A stretch of DNA of 50,000 nucleotides from Chrysomallon squamiferum (GCA_012295275.1 CM022675.1:8940193-8990192); one strand, 5' to 3'. Counted from the first letter of the stretch, positions 27,220-38,045 are shown. The notes: generated from the sequence alone by a model not told the origin. Numbers and translations: made by a program.

Positions 27220-29350
27220 TCAAATACTTTTTAAAATAATAAAATATAGATGCAATAAAAAATATTTTTAAAATCTTTTTTATGAAAAACTAATTTTATA
27301 AAGTAATTAAAATAAATTATAGTAAAAATTATATTTTTCATTTTATTTTTTAAAGTAATTATAAATGAACTAAATTTAAAAAAAATAAAACCTATATTCA
27401 TAAGAAACAACAACAATAACAACAATAATAATAAACAAAATAAATAAATTAATAAAAATACGAAATATAAAATAAAAGATAATCAAATAAAATAAAATAT
27501 AATCTTTTTTTCCCAGTTGTAAAATGATCAGATCTATAAGAAACAAGCTTTTTAAAAATGCCTTCAAAATGACCAGGACACTTATATAATTTAATCCAAA
27601 CTGTTCACCAAACCCACAAAAAATTCTCAGATATTTTTCACCAATTAACACCCCCCCAAAAAGGAATAAAATTAGTTTTTTTCCCCATCCAATCTCTATT
27701 CATTAACAAGTATAGCCACAAAAAAGACCAAATAAAAATATCTTGGGTGCTACTAAAACAAACCTATACATAATGAAATAAATCACAAATCTGACCTTGA
27801 CCTCACGATTCATAAATATTAAAAAATATCTGGATGACACTAGGACCGTTAACACCAAATAAAATAACACCTTTTATAAGTGTAAAGAATTTGTTTTTTT
27901 ATTAAACAATTTATTTATACCCTGACAGAAACATTTCAAAATTGACCTGCGATGTTACCTGAGATCTGACTCTGGCCCTGTGATTTCTGCTGCAGTGTGA
28001 TTGGACAGTCTTTGTGAGCCAACAGCAACGTCTTCAGCTGAGCCACTTCTGTTCGCAGCACGTTCACCTCTGTCTGAAATAAACAGTTTAAAAATAGTGT
28101 AATAATTCTAGATAGTTGTCTGTCTGTCTGTCTGTCTCTGACTGTCTCTCTGTCTCTCTGTCTCTCTCTATCTCTCTCTGTGTCTCTCTCTCTGTCTCTC
28201 TCTGTCTCTCTCTCTCAATATAAAAATTACCTGTAACCGGGTGTTTGTGTTCTGAAGTTCGTCAGCCTTTCTTTCTAGATTTGAGATCCAGTGTTTTCTT
28301 TTCATTCTACACCGGGCTGCTGCAGCTCTGTAACAATAACAATAACAATAACAATAACAATAACAATAACAATAGCAATAGCAATAACAATAACAATAAT
28401 AACAATAATAATAATAATAAGTATTAATAATAACAACAGTATTATTAATAATAACAGTATCAGTAACAAAAACGATAATAACACTGATAATTTTACACAC
28501 ACAAACACACACACACAGACACACATATGTCACGTTATTTTTCAATTTCTCAGGCAAAGTTTTAAAATTAAAAGTTTTACCTGTTTCTTTCTAAAAATTT
28601 ACGTCTTCTGTCGTCTGCTTCATCATCATTTCCTGATTTTGATCTTTTTCTGAAGGGGAAAAAAAAGAATTAAAAAAATAAATAGATATAAAAATATGTT
28701 ATATTTCAGACCTGAAATTTGTTTGGTTTAAATAAAGATTTTGTTGTGTACTCTAAAGTGTAAATATTCTTGTTAAATCTTGTTGTATACTTTACTGTTT
28801 AATAGATTTTATTTTACACTTCACTCTTTAAATTGGATTTTATTTAATACTTCATTTAACACAGATTTTATTGAATACTTTCCTGTTTAATACAGATTTT
28901 ATTTTGCTTTTCACTGTTTAATATAGATTTTATTGTACACTTAACTGTTTAATACAGAGTTTATTGTACACTTCACTGTTTAATAGAGTTTATTGTACAC
29001 TTTACTGTTTAATACAGATTTTATTGTACACTTCACTGTTTAATATAGATTTTTTTTAATACTTCCTTGATTAATTGAGATTTTATTGTATACTTTACTG
29101 TTTAATACAGATTTTCTTGTACACTTAGTTGTTTAATACTGGTTTTATTGAACACTTTACTGTTTAATATAAATTTTTTCTTGTACACTTAGCTGTTTAA
29201 TACAGATTTTCTTGTACATGTCACTGTTTAATATAAATTTTATTATATACATCTTGAGAAAAAAATTCTATTTTATATTCATATTTGTATTTTTACTGTT
29301 TATTTTACCATTTATTTCATTAATTACACTTACAGAATTATAACAGTGTG

Positions 29351-29383
<33 letters not shown>

Positions 29384-32300
29384 AATAATAAACTCTCAAA
29401 CAGTTGTTGATCTTACACTAACACAATAAACCTGATAACAAAAATAATTAAATAACTAAACAAATAAATAAATAAATAACACAACATAATACAAATAAAA
29501 CACTCTTTTTTTTTTTTTTCTTTCTTCCCCCAAAGCTAAAAGCTTTTATTCTTCAAAACAAGTTACTTGAAGAAGAATATGAAATTGCTCTACACAATGA
29601 GTTGTTGTCGACAAAAACATTTCACAGCGGGGCAACGAGAGACTCCCCTCTGACAGCCATTTCTAATGAGACACGACTCAATCAATAATACTTTCTACAA
29701 AACTGATTTGAAGATGCATCAACCCCAAGTGATTATTTTTGTATTTTGTTGCAGACGGATATAAAAAGATCAATACTCTAACTGAGATGAAATCAGGCTG
29801 TGAGCAAAACGATGCATCTGTAATATGGTTTTTCAATTAAATAATAGATATTTTTTTTTTCTCTCTCTCTGTCTCTGTGCTAGTATTTGTGTGCTTTTTT
29901 TTTGTTTTTTTTTTTATTGTTTTTTTGGTTGAAAAGATGAAGTATGAGAGGAATCTAATATTGATTTTTATGTTTTGTATTTGATTAAAAATGTATGATA
30001 CAATTTAACAGATTGCAGTGTTGTGTAATATAATGCAGTGCAACATAATGCAGTACAAAGTAAGCTAATACAATTTAATTCTGGTGTAATACAATAAGAA
30101 CAATATACTGTAAAAAAAGCACAGTACAATATAAAAATAATGGTATTTAAGAGATCAAAATCAATGAATATTTGAGTTTAATGACATGATCTAGAACCTA
30201 GGAAGGACAAAAAAAAAATTAACACATACACTCACAACAAATATATACATACATACATACAGACATGTAAACAAACACACACACACACACACATATATAT
30301 AGTTACACATACATACTCTCACAAACACATGCATACTTGCAGACAAACATACACACACACATTTTGCAGACATTATTATAAATTCATAATAAATATTATC
30401 TTTTAAAAAATATTCGAAACTATATAAGACAAATAATGAAAATAAACTTAACTGATGTAAAAACATATTTCTTTTCACCTTTCATACACACACAAATACA
30501 CAATCATACACACCAAACACACACACACATACAGAATTTCTCACTAAAATCAAACTATTAAGCACTTTCTATGGAATATTTTAAAAATTTGCTATACTTT
30601 ATAAAAACCATGTTGAGCAATGACGTAATAAATTATTATAAATGTCATACTGAACACAGATTCACTGAAATACACATCACACAGTATGACAATCATTAAA
30701 ATCTATTTTAAATACAGAACAGATACTTATGTAATGTTTAATACACACTCACTCACACATAGGTACACATAAACACAAAAATAAACCAACACAAACATGA
30801 AAACAAATATCAAATAACAGTTAAACATACACACACAGTTTAATGATACATATTAAAAAAAACCAGTAATCATTACATATACTATAATTAAATATATATC
30901 AAACAAGAAATCAGATGTAGAATACTGATGTTATAAACAGAACTCTAACAAGTGTTGATCCTTCAACCTTCAGCTCTTCAGTTTAACAGGCACAACATAA
31001 GTGACTAAAATGCACAACCTAATATATAGAAAAAGGGCACAAACCAAATGACTAGAAAACAGGGCACAACCTAAGTGACTAGAAAACAGGACACAACCTA
31101 AGTGACTAGAAAACAGGGCACAACCTAAGTGACTAGAAAACAGGGCACAACCTAAGTGACTAGAAAACAGGGCATAACCTAAGTGACTAGAAAACAGGGC
31201 ACAACCTAAGTGACTAGAAAACAGAGCACAACCTAAGTGACTAGAAAATAGGGGACAACCTATGTGACTAGAAAACAGGGCACAACCTAAGTGATTAGAA
31301 AATAGGACACAACCTAACTGACTAGAAAACAGAGAACAACCTAAGTGACTAGAAAACAGAGCACAACCTAAGTGACTAGAAAACAGGACACAACCTAAGT
31401 GACTAGAAAACAGGGCACAACCTAAGTGACTAGAAAACTAGGCACAACCTAACTGACTAGAAAACTAGGCACAACCTAAGTGGCCTTTGTTTTGTTTTCA
31501 GTGATAACCAAAACAGCTATTTGTTTATAAGATATTGCTACTACTACTAGTGTCATTAGTACAACTACAGCTACTACTACTATTACTACTTAGTAATAAT
31601 AACAACAACAAGAGCAACAATAATTATATTTAATAATTCTTATTTGTATTACTGTTATTGTTATTATTTTATTAGGTAATATATACTACATATAATCATA
31701 AAGCTGTTATTAAAAAGTCTTTCTTTAACATGAAAAGAAATAAAAAAACCACACTCAGAATTAGAACCAGAACCAAACTAGGGCCCACACAAATCCAGCC
31801 AGAATTGCTATAATTTATTTTTATCCTGCATAAACTAAATTTTTCATCTTCTGAGCTAAAATATTAAACAATTCTTGACACACTGACAATCTTTTTACAC
31901 ATAAAATCACTCTGCACAACCATCTAAGCAACAAATTAATACTTCAGCAAGCAGATAATATCAAAACTTAAGCAACGGTTGAATTACTGTCATAATTCTT
32001 TTAACAGCCTGATGGCCTACCGTGCTTTGACAACAAGTAATCCGAGCTAGCTACTGGTAATCAAAGTATCTTGGGCTAGTACTAATCGTGACTAGATTTG
32101 TATGTAATATTTACTCACCCATAATCGCTGAAGTCCAGATCAATAGAAGTCGGGGAGTCAGAGTTGGGGGACATCACCTCTGACAGGATTGTTGGCGTGG
32201 ACGCCTGTGAGTTGGTGAGGATGTGGTTTTGAACATCGGCGATGGGAACAGCAGTGACTACGTGGTCTGTGGTTACCACTGATCGTTGGGAATTCTGTTG

Positions 32301-35289
32301 TTGTGAGGCAGCTAACGACTGTTTTAACCTCTAAACAAATAAATAAGTAAGTAAGTAAGTAAGTAAATAAATAAATAAATAAGTAAGTAAGTAAGCAAGC
32401 AAGTAAGTAAATAAATTTATAAATAAATAAAGAAAGAAAGAAATAAACAAAGAAATAAGCAAATAAATAAACAAATAAAAATAAATAAATAAGTAAATAA
32501 ATAAGTAAATAAATATTGTAAAATATTTTAAGATAACCTTTAATAAATAAATGTCTACCTACCCTGACTAACTCTCTCAGTCTCACTATAAATGTGTGTG
32601 TGTGTGTGTGTGTGTGTGTGTCTGCGCATGCACAGATTTAAAATATATCATTTTATTTCTGCTTTTTTTAAACATTTGTAAAACACATTTTTCATTAAAA
32701 ATAATAAATACAAATTACAGTTGCTAGCAGATTATAATTCTCTGATCATTTTTTTGTAACCAAATTCACTAATATTATTTACTATCCAATACCGTAACAA
32801 AAATAACAACAACAACATAATAATAATAATAACGATAACAAAAAAAAATAAATACAAATTACAATTGCTAGCATTTTGCATCCAACAACATTTTTATCTG
32901 TTAATCATATTTCAATTTAATTTTTTTAATTTTTTTTTTAAAACTGCAACAAATATATAAACTTGCCTGTTTTAAATTCATTGTTGTAACGGGAGATGTT
33001 GTTGCTGGTGACGATGACGATGTCACGCCGACAATCTGGGGAACCGCTGCTGATATGGTTACTGGCACAATGGGATTCAGTGTTGCAGGAATATGTACCG
33101 GGACTGTCTGCCCAGTCGGTAGCTGTAGAAAGACCTGCATCGCGTAGGCCTGCGATGTTGGTGTTGCAGCGACAGCAGCTGTCACTGTAGTAGTTGCAGG
33201 GTTCACAACAGGCAGGCTTAGGCTGTGTGGGACTATGATGGCTGACGAAGTTACCAGTTTTGTGGCACTGGAAAGAAAAAAATGTTGTGGTTTTTTCTTT
33301 TAGACAAAGATTTTGGTAAATGGGATTTAACACATCTTTGAATCTTAATTACAGCATATTTTCAGCATATTTTTTCAAGATATATTTTATTTGTAATATA
33401 TTCTATACTTTCACGTTATATTTTATTTGTATTATATTCTATGTTTTCACATTATACTTTATTTGTATTTATTCTATAACTTTCAAGTTACATTTTATTT
33501 GTATTATATTCTATCTTTTCAAGTTATACTTCATTTGTAATAAATTCTATACTTTCAAGATATGCTTTATTTATAATATATTCTATACTTTCAAGTTATA
33601 TTTTATTTATAATATATTCCAAACACATTTTATTTGTATTTCAGCTGTCGTGATTTTAAATAATAATGAAATATAACAACAGTAAAGTACAGCTTAAAAA
33701 CACCAAATACATATTGTATATAACAGGTTCATCATCTCTAATCCAATTCATCTTTCAAAATTACATCATCTAAAAAGCTGAAACCTTACACCTTATGGAT
33801 GACTCAGCACCCACAAACCCTTCACATCATTCACAAAAATAAAAAATTATTATACAACATGATGTATTTCATGTTTAGTCACCTCTCTTGTCCTTAGTCT
33901 ATTTCCTTACATTCCAAAATCTGAGACACTTCTGCTTCTGGATATTTTGGTAAAGAATGTTCCATCCTGTATGTTTTATTTCTATTTACTATGGGCTTGG
34001 TTTAGACACTTAAATCTATAGGTTGGGGTATAGACTTAATATTATGGGTTATGGTATAGACTTAAATCTATGACTTGGGGTATAGACTTAAATCTATAGG
34101 TTGAGGTATAGACTTAAATATATCGGTTGGGGTATAGACTTAAATCTATAGGTTGGGGTATAAAGACTTAAATCTATAAGTTGGGGTATAGACTTAAATA
34201 TATGGGTTGAGGAAGAGACTTAAATTTATAGGTTGGAGTATAGACTTAATATTATGGGTTATGGTATAGACTTAAATCTATAGGTTGAGGTATAGACTTA
34301 AATCTATAGGTTGGGGTATAGACTTTAATCTATGGGTTGGGGTATAGACTTAAATCTAAGGGTTGAGGTATAGACTTAAATCTAAGGGTTGAGGTATAGA
34401 CTTAGATATATGGGTTGAGGTAGACTTAAATTTATGGGTTGGGGTACAGACTTAAATCTATGAGCTGGGGTACAGACTTAAATCTATAGGTTGGAGTCTA
34501 AACTTAAATCTAAAGGTTGGGGGATAAACTTAAATCTAAAGGTTGGGGGATAGACTTAAACCTAAAGGTTGGGGTGTAGACTCTAAACTCTGGGTTGGGG
34601 TATAGATGTAAAACTATGGGCTGGGATAGATACTCAGAACTGCACTCACTTTGTCATTGGCTGGGTCAGTATGTCAGGTCCAGTACTGGACACAATATTC
34701 CTGGCCGGGGACAGCGTACTGTCGGCAGCCTGCGACATCGACACGCAGTCCACATCGTCATCGGACGTTGTCGACGAAGGCTGGACAGCGATGATCTTGT
34801 CTGGAGGTGACCGATGTCCACCCGAGAGGTCAAGGGCTTTGTCCCCGGGAACTGCGATGATGACGTCGCTGGACAAGGGTTCCTGCTTCACTGGCTTCAC
34901 AGGCGACGATGCGGAAACACATCGGACCAGCTCGATTTTGGAACCGTCCAGCGGGACTGGTGTGTTGAGTTCATTGGAATGTGGACCAGGCAGTGGAACA
35001 GTCTGGAAGAGAAAAAAAAAAAGAGTAACTTATGTGTAGTGAAACAGTCACACGATGTGATGTGATGTGATGTTGTGTGTGATTCTCAGCACTTTGGAAA
35101 AAATTATTTATATATGTATTTTTGTGTCTGTGTGTCTGTGTGTGTGTGTCAGAGAGAGTGAGAGACAGTCACAGATAAAGATGTAGAGACTGAGTATTTA
35201 TATATATATATATGTGACAGAGAGAGAAAAACAGTGAGACATATAGATTTACACAAACATAAAAAAGACAAATATAGAGACTAAGACAT

Positions 35290-35325
<36 letters not shown>

Positions 35326-35434
35326 TAAATAGATTTATAGAACCATGAAAAATACAGAGATAGAGACAAAGATATATATATATATATATAAACTAGAAAA
35401 GTGAGACAGATTAAGATATTTTTATATATACAGA

Positions 35435-35528
<94 letters not shown>

Positions 35529-36995
35529 TTTACTTCTGGGACATCTGAGGCTTTCTTGAATGCTTCTTCAAACGGGTTTTTACTCAGTTCTTGAAACAAA
35601 CCAATCTCTTCACAATTCTTCAGAAACTTTGTCGGTGTTGGCGTTTGATCTTTAGAGAAAAAAAAATAAAAAAGAACAGAAAATGTTGGTCATCCTTATA
35701 AAAGCAACAATTTCAGTTTACCAACATAATTAGGTTTGTTGTTTGGTTTTTCATAATTATCTATGCACAACTGAATAAAATTACTTTTCAAAGATTTTAT
35801 GGATTAAGTGACTGTTTATATATGCATGCATAAGATTGTAGTGCTCATGTGTGTGTGCATGTGTGTAATTTGCTGTGCAACTTTGTGTTTATCATTTATC
35901 TGCCCTGGTTTGAAAAACCTAGAAAATTAAATTCTAGTTATTTTGAGAAGAATAAACATCAAACATTTTCAATCAAGTAGCCCTACAAGATTTATCCAGA
36001 CAAAAATCTCAGAATTCTTTTTGATATTTGTAGCAATGGAAAACAGATTTAAATATATGCCAATGTATATTCTTATAAAATCTTATTAAATGGACTGTTT
36101 CTGATACCTAAGAAAGGATTGGAGGGGGAGGATACAGTGGATCCCCCCAGGTTCAAGGCCAAGGACATTTCATGTTTCCTTGAATGTACGTTCAGGTGAT
36201 CCTCAGTGGAGAAACGCTGGAAAACAAAATTTAAATTAAAAAAATCAACAACAACAAGACAAAGATTTAATGTTTTAACAAAAATAAAAACTACTATACT
36301 CATTAATAATAACCAAAAAAAAAATTAAATATTTTATACGATTTTAGGTATTTTTCCTTTGTTATAAAAATAAAAGTGTTTTGCGGTTTTCACCATTTCC
36401 TAGAAATTCAAACAAAAATAATATCTCAGCTCTTCAAACATTTTAAGCTCTTCAATCTATGATGCTGGACCCTCAAAATTCTCAATTTCTGTTTTGCTAT
36501 TTACTGAGTTACTTGTCACACTGAACACTTAAAACTACTCACTATTTTTTAACTTACTATGCCAGACCTCAGTTATTATTTTTCTATATACTTGCCATGC
36601 TAAACACTTAAAGCTCACACAATTGTTTTGGAAATTTATCATCTCAGAAAAATTATTATTTTTAGTGGTTTCTTACTGTGCTAAATACTCATAGCTCTCA
36701 TGTTGTTTTGTTATTTATTTATCATCATCAAACTTTCAAACATCTTAATACTCTTACTGATTACTTACCATGATTAAATACTTATACTTTCATAGCTCTC
36801 ATAATTTGTTTTTCATTTATCATCACAAACCTTCAAATATCTTATTATTTTTTCTGGTTACTTGCCACTGAACACTTTAAAGTTCTTAAAATTTTCTTTA
36901 ATTTATCACCTTAGAATTAGATCTGATTTTTTATTTTTACTTACCATCCCGCAGTCAGAAGCAGAACAAGCAAATGGTTTGTCGTCATGGCTCAT
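26811..36995 (-). CDS. ATF2: ATF2/ATF7/CREB5-like bZIP transcription factor, 10 coding exons
   Basis: Nuclear stress- and cAMP-linked activator that binds CRE/AP-1-type sites as a dimer. The spliced frame is 541 residues (human ATF2 is 505). Residues 8-32 form a C2H2 finger (C10, C15, H28, H32). Residues 54-60 are DQTPTPT, the Thr-Pro pair that JNK/p38 phosphorylate in ATF2, followed by FLKNCEEIGLFQELSKNPFE. Residues 93-380 are Ser/Thr/Pro-rich with a VKQE sumoylation-type site. Residues 381 to about 465 form the bZIP (RRRKFLERNRAAAARCRMKR, then the zipper ending LLLAHKDCP). Start chosen at ATG 36995 because MSHDDKPF matches MSDDKPF of ATF2. All exon phases agree. It converges on BAZ2 and diverges from G6PC. 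ATF2, ATF7 and CREB5 cannot be told apart; it is probably pro-orthologous to all three. Confidence 0.95.
27057..27225 (-). repeat. AAT/AAC and ATT microsatellites in ATF2 intron
   Basis: AAT/AAC-rich on the + strand to 27165, then ATT at 27178-27220. The rest of the intron (to 27958) is AT-rich with no exon. Confidence 0.88.
27959..28073 (-). CDS. ATF2: ATF2-like exon 9: leucine zipper
   Basis: Codes TEVNVLRTEVAQLKTLLLAH KDCPITLQQKS and a Gln/Ser tail, matching VTLLRNEVAQLKQLLLAHKDCPVTAMQKKS. Ends phase 1 at GTAACA. Confidence 0.96.
28108..28216 (-). repeat. CTGT/CT-rich microsatellite in ATF2 intron
   Basis: CTGT then CTCT units on the + strand (GA-rich on the sense strand), directly downstream of the exon 8 donor. 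Confidence 0.88.
28231..28327 (-). CDS. ATF2: ATF2-like exon 8: bZIP core
   Basis: Codes RAAAARCRMKRKHWISNLER then KADELQNTNTRLQ. With the preceding RN it gives the N-x2-AA-x2-CR DNA-contact signature. Acceptor TTGTTACAG sits at the end of a (TTGTTA)n tract on the sense strand; donor GTAATT. Confidence 0.96.
28331..28400 (-). repeat. AACAAT hexamer microsatellite beside the bZIP exon acceptor
   Basis: TAACAA units on the + strand. On the sense strand it reads TTGTTA and ends exactly at the acceptor of exon 8. Confidence 0.92.
28581..28649 (-). CDS. ATF2: ATF2-like exon 7: bZIP basic region, first part
   Basis: Codes KRSKSGNDDEADDRRRKFLE RN, matching the DPDEKRRKFLERN segment. Split Arg codon continues into the next exon. 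Acceptor CCCTTCAG, donor GTAAAA. Confidence 0.94.
28730..29255 (-). repeat. 31-bp tandem repeat, about 16 copies
   Basis: Diverged units of CACTGTTTAATACAGATTTT followed by ATTGTACACTT, with short indels, inside an ATF2 intron. Confidence 0.88.
30986..31482 (-). repeat. 27-bp tandem repeat (minisatellite), about 18-19 copies
   Basis: Unit CACAACCTAAGTGACTAGAA followed by AACAGGG. About 16 central copies (31055-31482) keep a strict 27-bp period with few substitutions; the first two or three are degenerate. Confidence 0.95.
32119..32330 (-). CDS. ATF2: ATF2-like exon 6
   Basis: Codes RLKQSLAASQQQNSQRSVVT then a Gln/Thr-rich stretch ending LSEVMSPNSDSPTSIDLDFS. Start matches MRLKAALTQQ of ATF2; the Ser-Pro-rich end before the bZIP has no counterpart I recognise. 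Acceptor TTTGTTTAG after a sense-strand TTTA tract; ends phase 2 at GTGAGT. Confidence 0.88.
32335..32515 (-). repeat. AAAT/AAGT tetranucleotide array in ATF2 intron
   Basis: Interrupted AAATAAAT and AAGTAAGT units on the + strand, TTTA/CTTA on the sense strand, ending at the exon 6 acceptor. Confidence 0.9.
32967..33267 (-). CDS. ATF2: ATF2-like exon 5: Thr/Ala/Val-rich region, GC donor
   Basis: Contains AYAMQVFLQLPTGQTVPVHI followed by PATLNPIVPVTISAAVPQIV, matching FPLLLHLPNGQTMPVAIPASI in ATF2. Ends TTMNLKQ at CAG|GCAAGT, a GC 5' splice site. No GT donor gives the right phase. Confidence 0.88.
33375..33640 (-). repeat. 36-bp tandem repeat, about 7 diverged copies
   Basis: Units resembling ATTTTATTTGTAATATATTC then TATACTTTCAAGTTAT, in the intron between exons 5 and 4. 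Confidence 0.82.
33990..34634 (-). repeat. 26-bp tandem repeat (minisatellite), about 24 copies
   Basis: Unit TAGACTTAAATCTATAGGTT followed by GGGGTA, with substitutions and small indels. The array stops about 15 bp from the donor of exon 4. Confidence 0.94.
34650..35002 (-). CDS. ATF2: ATF2-like exon 4: Ser/Thr/Pro/Asp-rich region
   Basis: Begins TVPLPGPHSNELNTPVPLDG and contains KPVKQEPL (sumoylation-type VKQE), ALDLSGG and several Ser-Pro/Thr-Pro sites; ends DILTQPMTK. Higher G+C than neighbouring exons. Phase 2 at GTGAGT. Position agrees with the variable middle of ATF2. Confidence 0.88.
35205..35400 (-). repeat. AT microsatellites and GA-rich repeats
   Basis: AT runs at about 35200-35212, 35291-35316 and 35372-35388, separated by a repeated segment containing GAGAGA...AAATACAGAGATAGAGAC-like sequence. 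Confidence 0.75.
35432..35525 (-). repeat. GA/CT microsatellite next to ATF2 exon 3 donor
   Basis: About 46 GA units on the + strand (CT on the sense strand), separated from the donor GTAAAT by only a few bases. Confidence 0.93.
35534..35649 (-). CDS. ATF2: ATF2-like exon 3: TPTPT activation/JNK-docking segment
   Basis: Codes (D)QTPTPTKFLKNCEEIGLFQE followed by LSKNPFEEAFKKASDVPE, nearly the same as the ATF2 activation domain. Donor GTAAAT is followed within 10 nt by a long CT tract on the sense strand. Confidence 0.95.
36108..36216 (-). CDS. ATF2: ATF2-like exon 2: rest of C2H2 finger
   Basis: Codes RFSTEDHLNVHSRKHEMSLA and a Ser/Pro-rich tail ending NPFL. Supplies the two zinc-binding His. 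Acceptor TTTTCCAG, donor GTATCAG, ends phase 1. Confidence 0.93.
36217..36944 (-). other. ATF2 intron with degenerate repeated phrases
   Basis: Contains recurring CTTAAAGCTC / TTATCATC / ACTTGCCAT-type phrases (about 36420-36900) with a loose period of about 70-130 bp. No exon seen. Confidence 0.6.
36945..36995 (-). CDS. ATF2: ATF2-like exon 1 (coding): start and zinc ligands C10, C15
   Basis: MSHDDKPFACSASDCGM with donor GTAAGT; phase 0. A possible 5' UTR acceptor (TTTATTCAG) lies about 60 bp upstream, near 37055. Confidence 0.9.
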
Positions 36996-37371
36996 TGTAC
37001 AGTGGGGTAAAACACCACACCACCTTCCTACATGTAGGTCACCTGACTACCTGAATAAATAAAAAATAAACATAAAATAAAAATAAACATTTTTTTTTTT
37101 TTTTTTATAAACACATAAATAAATAAATAAATAAAATATTTCATATTTCTTATTAATAATATGAATAAATAAAATCTTTAATATGTCTTATTAATAATAT
37201 GAATTTTATAAAATAATATACATTACTCAATGACTCCTATGGCTACACATAGATCTCCTCACTATCTTAGTAATAAATAACAAAACAAACCAAAAAAGAT
37301 AAATAAATAATAAATACCCATAACATATTTAATTAATAATATGTATTTTATAAAATAAAACACCTGAATAA

Positions 37372-37412
<41 letters not shown>

Positions 37413-37641
37413 ATATTTAACCCCCATAACATATTTTATTAATAATATCTAAATTAAAAAATAAATAAATGAATAAACAAATGAATATTTAATATCTTCA
37501 ACACTACTACTCCTACATGTACATCACATGTCTACCTGAATAAATCAATAAATAAATTTCATATCTAACATATTATTAACATGATTTATGTATCACAAAA
37601 TAAAAGAGGAAATATGGTACTCTTATATATAGATAACCTAA

Positions 37642-37680
<39 letters not shown>

Positions 37681-37963
37681 ATGATTTTTCTTTAATAAAA
37701 TAAAGACTGAAAGTCCTATTACTACATGAAGGTGTTATCACTAATATGTGAATAAAAAATAAATGATATCTTTAAATGTTTTTATTAATATGATGTGACA
37801 AACATAAGAATTTAAAAAAATAATATCTGAAAGACAAAAGCTACTATTAACTAGTATCTTTTATAATGACATATAACAACTTTGATACTTTTTACAAAAG
37901 AACAGAATCTAAGCAGCAAAGTAAGATTGATATTTGTTTCTCCTATTCATAAGTTAAACCTTT

Positions 37964-37977
37964 AATAATAATAATAA

Positions 37978-38008
<31 letters not shown>

Positions 38009-38045
38009 AAGAAGAAGAAAAAGTAGTAGTAGTAGTAGTAGTAAT
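37964..38045. repeat. AAT to AAG to AGT compound triplet repeat
   Basis: About 5 AAT, then about 14 AAG (one interrupted), then about 6 AGT units in direct succession. Confidence 0.92.

Larger units (their letters stand above)
28650..32118 (-). other. Large ATF2 intron
   Basis: About 3.5 kb between the exon with the DLDFS motif and the first bZIP exon. Holds a 31-bp and a 27-bp minisatellite (listed separately), CA tracts (30270-30360, 30490-30530), and a non-repetitive, more GC-rich island (29560-29830). Confidence 0.8.

Noticed and set aside
30986-31482. Regular direct repeats that could suggest a CRISPR array
   Set aside because: Units are contiguous with no unique spacers, in an intron of an animal gene. 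It is a minisatellite.
34595-35065. Plus-strand open frames opposite ATF2 exon 4
   Set aside because: Antisense shadows of a GC-rich exon whose minus-strand frame is in phase with ATF2 neighbours.
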